Source: Spirosoma sp. 48-14 (GTDB taxonomy: Bacteria > Bacteroidota > Bacteroidia > Cytophagales > Spirosomataceae). Taken from it: a stretch of DNA of 48,297 nt. The stretch spans positions 74,716 through 123,012 of the forward strand of contig NZ_MKUD01000037.1 in the NCBI RefSeq assembly GCF_001898575.1, read 5' to 3'. The translations under genes were made by a program, and so were the position numbers. Positions 7,349 to 16,337 of this stretch are shown piece after piece. The notes beneath the pieces are model-generated. The model ran no database searches. It was not told where the DNA came from and saw nothing but the letters and a program-made list of their open reading frames with translations. Numbering within the stretch: position 1 is the stretch's first letter; each line of letters begins with the position of its first letter.

Positions 7349-9703
7349 TTAGAAGTAAAAATTATAGGCGATTGACGGAATCATTGTACCAAATACCGAC
7401 AGTCGGTACGATTCAGTGCGCTGGTTATAGCGAGTGAAATAAATGGAGTAGGGATTTTTGTGTGCATACACATTGTAGATACCCAGTGTCCAGACCCCAT
7501 ACCGTTTTTGTGCTTTGTTAAACCGCGTATCTTTCGAAAACGCGACATCGAGTCGATGATAATCGGGGATACGGTCGGCGTTTCGACGGGAGTAATCCTG
7601 AACCGGTTCCCCATTGAATGTAAACTGGCCATCTGGATAGGTAGCCGGTACGCCCGTGTAATACACGAAATTAGTCGAGAACGTCCAGTTGTGTGACATT
7701 GCCAGCCGAGCCTGAATATTAAGCGTATGTGGTCGGTCGATGTAGGACGGATAATAATCCCCTCCATTAATCCGTAACTCATTGAAAGGCGTTTGCACCG
7801 CAATCAAAGACCGGGCATAGGTATAATTGATCTGCCCGGTTAACTGGCCTTTATTCTTACTTACACCCACTTCCACCCCATACGCTTTGCCAGCGGCAGG
7901 CAGCAGGGCCGTTTCGAGCGTTGGGTTTAGAATCAGGTTGGCGCCGTAGCGGTATTCTATTTGGTTTTGTAACCGTTTGTAATACCCTTCCAGGCTCAAT
8001 TCGTACGTATTGTCAGCCAGATTCTGGAATAATCCCAACGATACCTGATCGGCAATCTGAGGAGGTATATAACGGTCGCTCATCTTCCAGAAGTCGAGTG
8101 GCGTAATGGCGGTAGTATTCGAAATCAGGTTTATGTATTGACGCGTTCGGCCGGCACTGGCTTTGATTGCACTGCTCTTCGTTAACTGGACTCGTAGGGC
8201 CAGCCGGGGTTCCAGCCCACCGTAAGCCTGAATAACCTGACCATTGCCATAGCGAGTCGAATCCATAACGGTTTCCTCCGAGCGAGGCAGGTTATCCACA
8301 TACTTATACACTGTTTGTGCGCCCAGATAGGCAAATGCGGAATACCGCAATCCTGCCTGCAAGGTAATTTTGGGCGTCAGTTCCCATTCTGTATTCACAT
8401 ACGCCCCTAGCTCACGGCCACGCTCTGGTGCAATACGACGGGGATTGATACTGGAGTTTTCGCCAGTCGGTTCAGCGTCGCCTGTACTGATATCGTACCG
8501 AATTCCATTCAGGCCCAGTTGAATTTTATGCTTCTGCTGAAGGGTGTAAAATAGATCGGCTTTGGCTTCCCGTTGTTCGATATACGACGTAAACCGGAAC
8601 GTCAGGCTGGGAGCTACGCCATCGACATTCAGGTGATAACCGCTGTAGAGTGCAGTCAGATTGAACTGAAGATTAGGGCGTATCAGGAAACTCCAGCGCC
8701 CGGTCAGTACATCGGATGTCCAGCCATAGAGGGTATCGCCCGGAAACCGAAATTTATCCTGACTCCGGTAGGCCGACACCGCAATGGTATTTCGGTCGTC
8801 GGGTGTATAGGTTAGTTTCAGGCTACCATCGTAAAAAAACGCCCGGCTGTTTTTAACACTTTCTGACGGAAATAAGCCCAGTAGATAATTAGGGAAGGCA
8901 ACGCGTCCACCAGCCAGCAACGTGAGCTTTTTTGAGATAGGGCCATCTACCACTACCCGTGCACTCACCGGGCTGATTCCGCCCGAAAGTCGCCAGCCGT
9001 CCTTGTTTCCATTTCGGCTACTCATGAGTAATAATGACGATACCCGCCCACCGTACTGAGCCGAAAAAGCGCCTTTATTTAGGCTAACATCCTGAACCAG
9101 ATCGGGGTTAACATTCGTATAAAAACCCAGCAAATGCGACGTATTGAACAAAGGAGCCCCATCGAAGAGGACTAGATTCTGGTCGGATCGACCACCGCGC
9201 ACGTTGAATCCGCCAGCGCCCTCCCCCGCCGTTGTGACCCCAGCCTGTAAAGTCAGGGCTTTCAGAATATCAGGTTCGCCCAATACCACTGGCATCCGTT
9301 TCAGTTCGGGCATGCTGAGCTGAATCTGCCCCATCTGTACGGCTTTAATATTTTTATCCTCGCGGGTTGCCCGCACATCGACTTCTTCCAGGTCCGTAGA
9401 ACGGGGTTGCAGAAAATATTCGACGCGCTTATTAAAATCGAGTACGACGGTCTCGCGGCCCCGAAAGTAGCCCACTGCCGATACATAAAGGGTTAATACA
9501 CCCGGTATATGATTAATCGAAATTACCCCGGCACTATCGGCTCTGGCTCCTGCTTTGGTTTCAGCAATAAACAAACTGGCTCCGGGAATTGGCTTTTTCG
9601 TTGTTCCATCGCGCACCACTACGCTGAGCCTAAGCTTCTGTTGCGCGAATGTTGTAGACCCTAAAAGAATGAAAAGAAAAAGAACGTAGAGCCGGAGCCT
9701 CAT
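7349..9703 (-). CDS. TonB-dependent receptor with carboxypeptidase-like regulatory domain
   Basis: Outer-membrane active-transport receptor of 784 residues. It has a signal peptide (LYVLFLFILLGSTTFAQQ). A CarboxypepD_reg-like beta-sandwich follows at about 25-105 (VVVRDGTTKKPIPGASLFI, then GVISINHIPGVLTLYVSAVG). The plug domain is at about 115-230 (PVVLGEPDILKALTLQAGV, FNVRGGRSDQNLVLFDGAPL). The rest is a 22-strand-type barrel ending in an aromatic residue (IAYNFYF). It heads the operon with the DUF4249 lipoprotein. The substrate is unknown; there is no SusD-like partner, so a SusCD glycan system is unlikely. Confidence 0.92.
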   Translation of the reverse strand: MRLRLYVLFLFILLGSTTFAQQKLRLSVVVRDGTTKKPIPGASLFIAETKAGARADSAGVISINHIPGVLTLYVSAVGYFRGRETVVLDFNKRVEYFLQPRSTDLEEVDVRATREDKNIKAVQMGQIQLSMPELKRMPVVLGEPDILKALTLQAGVTTAGEGAGGFNVRGGRSDQNLVLFDGAPLFNTSHLLGFYTNVNPDLVQDVSLNKGAFSAQYGGRVSSLLLMSSRNGNKDGWRLSGGISPVSARVVVDGPISKKLTLLAGGRVAFPNYLLGLFPSESVKNSRAFFYDGSLKLTYTPDDRNTIAVSAYRSQDKFRFPGDTLYGWTSDVLTGRWSFLIRPNLQFNLTALYSGYHLNVDGVAPSLTFRFTSYIEQREAKADLFYTLQQKHKIQLGLNGIRYDISTGDAEPTGENSSINPRRIAPERGRELGAYVNTEWELTPKITLQAGLRYSAFAYLGAQTVYKYVDNLPRSEETVMDSTRYGNGQVIQAYGGLEPRLALRVQLTKSSAIKASAGRTRQYINLISNTTAITPLDFWKMSDRYIPPQIADQVSLGLFQNLADNTYELSLEGYYKRLQNQIEYRYGANLILNPTLETALLPAAGKAYGVEVGVSKNKGQLTGQINYTYARSLIAVQTPFNELRINGGDYYPSYIDRPHTLNIQARLAMSHNWTFSTNFVYYTGVPATYPDGQFTFNGEPVQDYSRRNADRIPDYHRLDVAFSKDTRFNKAQKRYGVWTLGIYNVYAHKNPYSIYFTRYNQRTESYRLSVFGTMIPSIAYNFYF

Positions 9704-9782
9704 GTCGTGCGGTATAGGAATAATCTATAAATAACGACCTAAGTTACAAAACCATTTTGAACGATATGGATTAAAAATACGA

Positions 9783-9828
9783 ACTCCCCGAAAGTTACCC
9801 GCTTAGGTGAGGGTAGCTTTCGGGGAGT
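9783..9828 (-). terminator. Hairpin terminator after the small secreted-protein gene
   Basis: ACTCCCCGAAAG at 9783-9794 pairs perfectly with CTTTCGGGGAGT at 9817-9828. The stem continues with ACCC/GGGT plus A-T and G-U pairs, giving about 18 bp. On the minus strand it follows the 9856-10200 gene and is followed by a T-rich run (TTCGTATTTTT). Confidence 0.75.
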
Positions 9829-9855
9829 AAAAAAAGGGCTATCTGGTAAAATTAC

Positions 9856-10200
9856 CTAAGGCTCGAAATGGAGCCGAACGGTATATAGTTCATCGGGAAC
9901 ACGGCCGTAACCCACCAGTTTTTTACTGGTAAGCTGGCGAAGTAATGAATTATTCAACTCGTCATTCTGACTGAATACTTTCAGTTGGCAAACTTCACTG
10001 GCTTCATTGAGTCGGAATTGAATCACCACAACACTGGCCAGCCTGGTCGACTTTAGTATACTTGGATAGGATACATACCGGGCAATCTGTTGCTCCAGTG
10101 TAACCTGGGGCGCTGCCGGTTTATGCGGGGAGTAAGGCGACGAGTAAGCTTGTGTTACCAGACAGCCAGCCAACATAAGCAGGTAAAGGTATTTTTTCAT
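9856..10200 (-). CDS. Small secreted protein of unknown function, TonB-C-like shape
   Basis: 114 residues with a signal peptide (KKYLYLLMLAGCLVTQAYS; a lipid-anchor reading at the Cys is possible but less likely). The mature part, VTLEQQIARYVSYPSILKST then VVVIQFRLNEASEVCQLKVF and LLRQLTSKKLVG, has a pattern seen in the C-terminal domain of TonB-like proteins: a start of the 'YP' kind, a strand with V.V.F.ln..G and a final pair of strands. The resemblance is weak and no TonB transmembrane/proline region is present. It is probably a periplasmic protein; its function is unknown. Confidence 0.6.
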   Translation of the reverse strand: MKKYLYLLMLAGCLVTQAYSSPYSPHKPAAPQVTLEQQIARYVSYPSILKSTRLASVVVIQFRLNEASEVCQLKVFSQNDELNNSLLRQLTSKKLVGYGRVPDELYTVRLHFEP

Positions 10201-10387
10201 GACTCCAACAGTTTAGGTGAAACAATAGTCCAACGTATCCACAAACTGCCCGAACGTACCTGAGGCAAATGGTAGGCTAATAATACATAAATATTACGGT
10301 AATGTTATCAAATTCTCACGTTCTAAATTCTCTACCCATCTTTAAAAAGTGGCTGTTTATAATCAAATATTTATAAAATTCTGCTGT

Positions 10388-10408
10388 TTTTCATCTACTA
10401 GATGAAAA
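10388..10408. promoter_or_regulatory. 21-bp operator-like palindrome
   Basis: TTTTCATCTA at 10388-10397 and TAGATGAAAA at 10399-10408 are perfect complements around a single central C. The one-base centre makes a hairpin unlikely and a dimeric repressor site more likely. It lies about 190 bp upstream of the 9856-10200 gene, and no regulator gene is adjacent, so the target is unknown. Confidence 0.4.
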
Positions 10409-10549
10409 TTCCATTAAACTAATGCTAAAACTCAGTGTGTCAGAATAAAATTTTGCTAGCCAATATTACCAAATTGTTAAGAAATGAATAATTCGATGGA
10501 TCTAGACTAGTAAACCATTCAAATAGTAAGGCTGAGCAGCCTACAAATA

Positions 10550-10580
10550 CCAAAGGCCCGGAAATGCTCCGGGCCTTTGG
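10550..10580 (-). terminator. Terminator hairpin after the GNAT gene
   Basis: CCAAAGGCCCGG at 10550-10561 pairs perfectly with CCGGGCCTTTGG at 10569-10580, with a 7-nt loop. It lies about 30 bp past the stop of the minus-strand acetyltransferase gene. A strong T run is absent, as is common for Bacteroidota terminators. Confidence 0.7.
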
Positions 10581-10608
10581 CGTATATAGTACAAAAGAGA
10601 GAACCTGC

Positions 10609-11319
10609 TCAGGCTACTTCCATCTCACGTTCGGTTCTGCGTGATCTCGACCGTTCAGACGGATTCAACCGTAACAGTATACGATTCTTGATTCGCATCC
10701 AGCGTTCATAGAGCTTCGACTCCTTCAGGAAATTCCATTTTTCATCCTTTTCCTCTTTCTTATGCTCTTCAGGATCGTAGAGCATACCCGTACAGAGGCA
10801 GTGTTTCCGATTGGTTCGCGTCAGGATATCGAAGTTCGCGCAGGTCTGACAACCTTTCCAGAAGGCTTCATCGGCTGGCAACTCACTTAGCGTTACAGGC
10901 TGGTATCCTAAGTCTGAGTTGATTTTCATCACGGCCAGACTAGTTGTAATACCGATAATCTTAGCCGTCGGGAACATCGTTCGGGAGAGTTCAAACGCCT
11001 TGGCTTTGATCCGGGTGGCAATTCCACTTTTGCGGTAATCGGGATGCACGATCAGGCCCGAATTGGCCACAAACTTACCGTGGTCCCAGGTTTCGATATA
11101 ACAAAATCCAACCCATTCGCCCGAGAGTGTCGTAGCGATGATCGCCTTCCCTTCGAGCATTTTTTCCATGACATAAATTGGCGAACGCTTGGCGATGCCG
11201 GTTCCCCGGGCCTTAGCACTCTCCTCCATCTCACGGCAGATGGTTTCGGCCAGCCGAAGATGATCTTCACTGGCAACCTGAACAATATATTGGTCGTTGA
11301 CTATTTCGGGCTTAATCAT
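10609..11319 (-). CDS. GNAT-family N-acetyltransferase, argG-neighbour type
   Basis: 236-residue GNAT enzyme that should transfer an acetyl group from acetyl-CoA. The core runs MEKMLEGKAIIATTLSGEWV, then FCYIETW, then NSGLIVHPDYRKSGIATRIK, whose last part holds the acetyl-CoA-binding loop. The segment EMEESAKARGTGIAKRSPIY and the cysteine block CQTCANFDILTRTNRKHCLC recall the acetyltransferase commonly encoded beside argininosuccinate synthase in Bacteroidota, where an N-acetylglutamate synthase-like role has been proposed. No arg gene lies here, so that role is only an inference. The four cysteines may bind metal. The C-terminal 35 residues are highly basic. Confidence 0.8.
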   Translation of the reverse strand: MIKPEIVNDQYIVQVASEDHLRLAETICREMEESAKARGTGIAKRSPIYVMEKMLEGKAIIATTLSGEWVGFCYIETWDHGKFVANSGLIVHPDYRKSGIATRIKAKAFELSRTMFPTAKIIGITTSLAVMKINSDLGYQPVTLSELPADEAFWKGCQTCANFDILTRTNRKHCLCTGMLYDPEEHKKEEKDEKWNFLKESKLYERWMRIKNRILLRLNPSERSRSRRTEREMEVA

Positions 11320-11783
11320 TGTCGTTTAATGGCGGTTGTAAAGCCGCGTATACGGAGACAGCGCAATCCGGAGCTGGTTTGTTGTGAAAAATAAAACGAG
11401 AAAATGGGCGAAAACGTCTACCGCATAGGCAAACAAATTGATATAGTCCTTTCGGACCTAAACCGAAATGGCGTAGTATGGAAGAAAGTCGGTAAATAAA
11501 CGAGCTTTGCCATTGGTTTGTGCGGAAAAAAGCGGACAATGTTAGAGAGATTATCCGTATCCTGCAATAAAATAACGGTTTTTTTGCAGGATAGTTCGTT
11601 AGTGGTCAAAACATATTTATTGAATGTTAAATGCAATAATATAGACGACTCACAATCAGCAAGTCACGAATAACCATCACAATATTTTTGCCAAAAGCAG
11701 ATTCCTGAATGCTTTACGGGTTTTCGAATGGTAAGTTCCGTTTTTGGTGAGTAGCTTGCATTTCCTACCGTTTCGAGCATGTT
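11320..11783. other. 464-bp intergenic region with one hairpin
   Basis: Upstream region of both the minus-strand GNAT gene and the plus-strand K+ channel gene. No supported small gene was seen. An inverted repeat lies at 11558-11593: TATCCTGCAA and TTGCAGGATA, with AAAA/TTTT pairing inside after one mismatch. Its role is unknown; it could be a structured leader or a stray terminator. Confidence 0.5.
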
Positions 11784-12584
11784 ATGTTGGCCCTCCGTAA
11801 ATCACTGTATCGTATACTTGAAACTTCGGCTGGAAAACGCCGGGGCATAAGTCTGATCTTTAACCTGATCCTGATCGGCATTATCACGCTAAACGCTATC
11901 GCGATAGTGTTGCATACAGTGCCGGAGTATAATCTGCGTTTTGCCCGATTATTTTATGATTTTGAGGTATTTTCCGTCGGCTTTTTCACGATTGAATACC
12001 TTCTTCGGCTGTGGGTGTGCGTCGAAAATGAGAAATACCATCATCCGTTCTGGGGTCGACTACGCTATATGTTCTCGACTTCTTCGATTATTGATTTTCT
12101 GGCCATATTCCCCTTCTACTTTTCGCTGTTCGCTACCGATCTGGCCATCGTCCGGATTCTGCGCCTGTTCCGAATTTTCCGGCTCTTCCGTATCTCGCGC
12201 TATTCGCATGCCTTTCGGCTCATTCAAAGCGTCGTTTCCGACAAAAAGGAGGAGTTAGTGCTGAGCACAATACTGGTTGTTTTTATGCTCATCATTGTTT
12301 CCAGTATTATGTATTACGTAGAACACAATGCGCAACCCGACAAGTTTTCGAGTATTCCGGCAACCATGTGGTGGGGCGTTACGGCCATGACAACCGTGGG
12401 CTACGGCGACATTCACCCCATTACACCCTTGGGCAAGTTTTTAGGCGGCATTGCAGCTATTGTGGGGATTGGCGTCTTCGCTTTGCCAACTGGTATTCTG
12501 GTATCGGGTTTCAACGAACATATCCGTGTTCATAAAGGTGGGCACAGCCGTCAGCGCTGCCCGCATTGCGGAAAAGAGATCTAG
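11784..12584 (+). CDS. Voltage-gated potassium channel subunit (six-TM ion transporter)
   Basis: 266 residues with six membrane segments. S4 carries regularly spaced arginines every third residue (R124, R127, R130, R133, R136, R139 in VRILRLFRIFRLFRISRY), which is the voltage sensor. The pore loop has the K+ selectivity filter TTVGYGD at 203-209, between S5 (STILVVFMLIIVSSIMYYVE) and S6 (GIAAIVGIGVFALPTGILVSG). It should form a tetrameric Kv-type channel in the inner membrane. The C-terminus ends RQRCPHCGKEI, a half zinc-ribbon (Cys259, Cys262) that could bind metal between subunits. Confidence 0.92.
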   Translation: MLALRKSLYRILETSAGKRRGISLIFNLILIGIITLNAIAIVLHTVPEYNLRFARLFYDFEVFSVGFFTIEYLLRLWVCVENEKYHHPFWGRLRYMFSTSSIIDFLAIFPFYFSLFATDLAIVRILRLFRIFRLFRISRYSHAFRLIQSVVSDKKEELVLSTILVVFMLIIVSSIMYYVEHNAQPDKFSSIPATMWWGVTAMTTVGYGDIHPITPLGKFLGGIAAIVGIGVFALPTGILVSGFNEHIRVHKGGHSRQRCPHCGKEI

Positions 12585-12612
12585 AAATGGGCAGGCGCAC
12601 GACCCGTATGCG

Positions 12613-13227
12613 TCAATTCTGAATCCGGGGTAACGTCCAATCCTTACGAATGGCGATGAGCCGAAAGAGGGTAATCAAGCCTGCCGACAGAATGACGTTG
12701 AGGGTAGGATCGACGCCCAACCGCGCGTTTACCTGATAGAGAATCGCCCCCGATAAGCAGGGCGTCACATACAACTGTCGATCCAGAATGAGGGGCAACT
12801 CGTTAACGAACGTGTCCCGAATGACGCCACCAAACAGCGCCGTGATGATACCGAGCAGTATAGCAGCCCAATCGTTTACGCCAGCAAGTAATGCTTTTTG
12901 CATGCCCAGAATAGTGAAAAGGCCCAGACCGATGGTATCGAACAGCAACAAAGGCCGTCGGAAGGCACCCCGCCACCAGTTACGCCCCATTACGGCAATA
13001 ATAACGCTGACGAAAATAACAATCAGATAGGCAGGATCACGTATCCAGGCAATCGGATGGGCTCCTATAATAACATCCCGAGTGGTCCCTCCACCCACAG
13101 CCGTCAGAAAACCAACAAAAAACAGCGCCACTACATCATGGTACATTTTCTTACTCAAAGCGGAAAGCGCTCCGGAAATGGCAAAGACACTTGTACCAAC
13201 CAGATCAATGATATACCAGATAGTCAT
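12613..13227 (-). CDS. TRIC / UPF0126-type trimeric cation channel protein
   Basis: Multi-pass membrane protein with the duplicated UPF0126 (Gly_transporter, bacterial TRIC-like) signature: DLVGTSVFAISGALSALSKK, TAVGGGTTRDVIIG, then in the second half DTIGLGLFTILGMQKAL and GVIRDTFVNELPLIL. Bacterial members form K+-permeable trimers; some are annotated glycine transporters. The frame is open to 13278, but the family normally begins a few residues before the DLxG motif, so the ATG at 13227 (MTIWYIIDLVG) is preferred. That also leaves a normal gap to dnaX on the other strand. Confidence 0.88.
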   Translation of the reverse strand: MTIWYIIDLVGTSVFAISGALSALSKKMYHDVVALFFVGFLTAVGGGTTRDVIIGAHPIAWIRDPAYLIVIFVSVIIAVMGRNWWRGAFRRPLLLFDTIGLGLFTILGMQKALLAGVNDWAAILLGIITALFGGVIRDTFVNELPLILDRQLYVTPCLSGAILYQVNARLGVDPTLNVILSAGLITLFRLIAIRKDWTLPRIQN

Positions 13228-13398
13228 AGACGTACGAAGTCGTTCGGAAACAGCGCCAACGGTTTCAGTGGCGATCAATCCGCAAACTTACATTGGATCA
13301 GGTGGTATTGAAATTCCTGTGGGCAAAGCTTAGCTCAGCCTCCGCCTTCTTCACCAAATACCTTTTGCCTTTCCGCCCCCAACCTGCTAACTTGCAGT

Positions 13399-15321
13399 AT
13401 GGAAAATTTCGTGGTCTCGGCCCGCAAGTACCGTCCGGCTACTTTCGACACCGTAGTCGGGCAAGAGCATATTACGACTACCCTAAAGAACGCTATCAAG
13501 ACCAATCACTTAGCGTCGGCGTTTTTATTTTGTGGGCCACGTGGCGTTGGCAAAACGACCTGTGCCCGGATTCTGGCCAAAACCATTAATTGCCAAAACC
13601 TGACGCCCGAAGGCGAAGCCTGCGATACCTGTGACTCGTGCGTGAGCTTTACGCAGAATGCTTCGTTTAACATTCATGAACTAGATGCTGCCTCCAATAA
13701 CTCGGTTGAAGATATACGCAATCTGATCGATCAGGTTCGTTACCCACCCCAATCAGGAAAGTACAAAATCTACATCATCGACGAGGTTCACATGCTGTCG
13801 TCGGCGGCTTTCAATGCGTTTCTGAAAACCCTGGAGGAGCCCCCCTCCTACGCCATTTTTATTCTGGCCACGACCGAAAAGCATAAAATTCTGCCCACGA
13901 TTCTGTCGCGCTGTCAGATTTTCGACTTCAACCGAATTCAGCCGGGGCATATTTCTGCTCACTTAGCCAAGATTGCCTCGAAAGAGAATATTACCGCCGA
14001 ATCCGAAGCCCTAGACTTGATCGCTCAAAAAGCAGACGGGGGGCTCCGTGATGCCCTATCGATGTTCGACCTGAACGTCACTTTCGCAGCCGACCGGGTA
14101 ATTCGGTATAAGGAAGTGCTGGACAACCTGCATATTCTCGATTACGATTACTATTTCAAACTGACGGATTTACTGCTGGCCGGTAACTTGCCCCAGAGTT
14201 TGCTGACGGTCGATGAAATCCTCAGAAAAGGGTTCGACGGCCATCAGTTTGTGGTAGGCTTCTGCCGCCATTTCCGCGATTTGCTGGTTTGCAAAGATCC
14301 GGCTACGGTTCAATTGCTTCAGGTAACCGAAAACGTTCGGCGGCAATACCTCGACCAAGCCGCCAGAGCCCCCATGTCGTTTTTACTCTCGGCCTTAAGC
14401 CTGGGTGGTCAGTGCGACATGAACTATAAACAGGCTAAAGATCAGCGGCTACACATCGAGTTGTGGCTAATGAAACTGGCTAATCTGCGGAATGCGTTGA
14501 ACTGGGATTCGATGCCAGAACTCCCGCTCAATGGAACGCATAACGGCGATGCTACTTCGTTAGTCCAATCGGGCGCTGAAAAAAAAAACGGCGAACCGAA
14601 CCCCAGCCAGTCAGCAGCCAGTAGTTCAGACACCTCAACGAGTCCTGCCAGTCAGCCACTAACTACGCATCCCATTACGAGCGAACCCGTGAATGGCTAC
14701 CAATCAGGCCCATCGATCAATGGTAATGGCTCATCGGTTGTAGAAAAAGCTCCGGCAAACGGGCATACGGCTCCGGTCACTGGAACGGTAACGGTAGAAG
14801 CCCAGACTCCTGTTGCCTCTAAACCTCAGTATGCCCCCCCGGCCCGACCAGCTAGCAGCCGCCTGCGTTCAACCGTCTCCTTAACGGCGGGTCCAGCATC
14901 AACAGCCACCGACACGGAGGAAATAGCCACGGTAAGAGCTCCCACCCGGCCCGACAAACCCTTCAATTTTGACGAATTGCGGGATCAATGGGCCACCTTC
15001 GCCCGATTGCGTCGACAACAGAACGACATCACTTCTGAACAGGTTGTATTGAACCGCGATCTGGTCCTGGACGGCACAACGATTCGGATTACGCTCGACA
15101 ATACGCTTCAGGTCGATTTTTTAACGGAGCTAAAGCCTGAGCTACTAGGCTATCTGCGTCGGGAATTACAAAATAGCCAAATTCAGATTGAGCATCAGGT
15201 GGTTATTCAGGAAGTAAAGAAAATGATCTATAGTTCGCAGGATAAATACAACTACATGGCCGAAAAGAACCCCGCCCTGCACGAGCTCCGTAAAGTCCTG
15301 AATCTGGAAGTGGACTACTAA
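13399..15321 (+). CDS. dnaX: DNA polymerase III subunit gamma/tau
   Basis: Clamp-loader ATPase. The start MENFVVSARKYRPATFDTVV is canonical. Walker A GPRGVGKTT is at residues 46-54. The zinc module has Cys65, Cys75, Cys78 and Cys81 (EACDTCDSC). Walker B is IIDEVH around 126-131, with the SRC arginine-finger motif (LSRCQIF) after it. Domain III ends near residue 385. A Ser/Thr/Pro-rich, poorly conserved linker (about 390-500) follows, then a folded C-terminal region (about 515-640), presumably the tau part that binds the polymerase and DnaB. An A10 run at the domain III/linker boundary may give a short gamma form. Confidence 0.95.
   Translation: MENFVVSARKYRPATFDTVVGQEHITTTLKNAIKTNHLASAFLFCGPRGVGKTTCARILAKTINCQNLTPEGEACDTCDSCVSFTQNASFNIHELDAASNNSVEDIRNLIDQVRYPPQSGKYKIYIIDEVHMLSSAAFNAFLKTLEEPPSYAIFILATTEKHKILPTILSRCQIFDFNRIQPGHISAHLAKIASKENITAESEALDLIAQKADGGLRDALSMFDLNVTFAADRVIRYKEVLDNLHILDYDYYFKLTDLLLAGNLPQSLLTVDEILRKGFDGHQFVVGFCRHFRDLLVCKDPATVQLLQVTENVRRQYLDQAARAPMSFLLSALSLGGQCDMNYKQAKDQRLHIELWLMKLANLRNALNWDSMPELPLNGTHNGDATSLVQSGAEKKNGEPNPSQSAASSSDTSTSPASQPLTTHPITSEPVNGYQSGPSINGNGSSVVEKAPANGHTAPVTGTVTVEAQTPVASKPQYAPPARPASSRLRSTVSLTAGPASTATDTEEIATVRAPTRPDKPFNFDELRDQWATFARLRRQQNDITSEQVVLNRDLVLDGTTIRITLDNTLQVDFLTELKPELLGYLRRELQNSQIQIEHQVVIQEVKKMIYSSQDKYNYMAEKNPALHELRKVLNLEVDY
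14579..14588 (+). promoter_or_regulatory. dnaX: A10 slippery run in dnaX
   Basis: Ten consecutive A residues cover codons 394-397 (GAA AAA AAA AAC). Slipping into the -1 frame adds about a dozen codons (KRRTEPQPVSSQ) and stops at TAG 14622-14624, giving a product of about 408 residues cut exactly after domain III. DnaX frameshifting or transcript slippage at A-rich runs is established in E. coli and Thermus; for this species it is an inference. Confidence 0.5.
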
Positions 15322-15521
15322 AGTAGCCCAATAACGGATAGGTTAGCAGCCAAAAGTAGTAACTCCAATTCCGTTTTATGGCTTGACGCATAAGGTAGGT
15401 TTAAATTGCTATTTCCGCGTCTACTACGACAGTAGAAATGCCATCATTAGATAGCTTGGAGCTAAAAGTTGCGTTCTGGCTGACATGGGGATTATGAGTA
15501 TCAATAAACCACAACAACGAT

Positions 15522-16040
15522 ATGCCAAAGAGCACCTATCAAGATGCCATAAAAAATTTAGACTTTGCAAATGTTGTGCTTACCGAGTTACCCAATGAAG
15601 TTGGAAGCCGTATTAATGATTTGATCGCAACATTTCCCGATAAAGAGGATCAAATTATTGAATTGCTCCCTTATACAATTCGGCTGGTTTATGTAATCGG
15701 AGAATTAGAATCGGTTATCGGTAACGACGGCTTGTTATCTATATTTATTAACTATGACAAGAACCAAGTTGACCGGTTTGAAACGGCAGTTGAACAATCT
15801 AGCCATAAAAAGTACCTTTCGCTGTTCAAAAAAGCTCGTTCCTTAGCCGAGTCGAAATACCAGTTGAAGGATGGTATCAACTTGGCAGATGATTTGCCAG
15901 AAGCAGATATTGAAGAAGTATTCGGCTACAAAATAATTGACAAAATTGAAACCATTGAGGAACAGATGAACGAGCTACAAGATAAGGGTGAGTATTGGAA
16001 TAAAATTGAGGCTCTGTATGAGAAAAGTCTGAATAAATAA
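15522..16040 (+). CDS. Hypothetical protein, weakly DMP19/DUF4375-like
   Basis: 172 residues, soluble, mostly helical, acidic, no signal peptide. The stretch IGNDGLLSIFINYDKNQVDRF resembles the 'NGGF.Q.f.N' motif of the DMP19 (DUF4375) family, in which the first helices surround a conserved Asn/Gly-rich loop. The C-terminal half (EEVFGYKIIDKIETIEEQMN) is probably a helix or short coiled coil. It appears to stand alone, downstream of dnaX and convergent with the TPR gene. The DNA is more AT-rich than its neighbours. The function is unknown. Confidence 0.6.
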   Translation: MPKSTYQDAIKNLDFANVVLTELPNEVGSRINDLIATFPDKEDQIIELLPYTIRLVYVIGELESVIGNDGLLSIFINYDKNQVDRFETAVEQSSHKKYLSLFKKARSLAESKYQLKDGINLADDLPEADIEEVFGYKIIDKIETIEEQMNELQDKGEYWNKIEALYEKSLNK

Positions 16041-16337
16041 TGAGTTAGGCAGACTTTCCGTTGACAAAGGGCACATCCATAAGGGAAGCGGGGCAGCCCA
16101 ACCACCACCGTGTTCGCGGGCGAACGAACCCGGAATAACTATAAAATTGAATTTTTATACATAATTGACTATCAGTAGCCTGCAATTATAAAGTACATAC
16201 ACATGAGGGGTAAAGGCAGGCGGCTATGTTTGGTAAGTTAGCTTGTGCATAAGGCCGCCCCTGTGGGTGATATAGGATATAGAGCGTATTAAACGTTCAC
16301 TACCAGCAAATACATCATACATTCTATATCATACATC

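Larger units (their letters stand above)
10201..10608. other. 408-bp intergenic region, AT-rich, no gene seen
   Basis: No convincing ORF or RNA gene was seen. It holds the upstream region of the minus-strand small secreted gene, a 21-bp palindrome at 10388-10408 and the terminator hairpin at 10550-10580. Confidence 0.6.

Noticed and set aside
8291..8299. DnaA box TTATCCACA
   Set aside because: A single site inside the TonB receptor gene; no cluster here or beside dnaA, so no origin is claimed.
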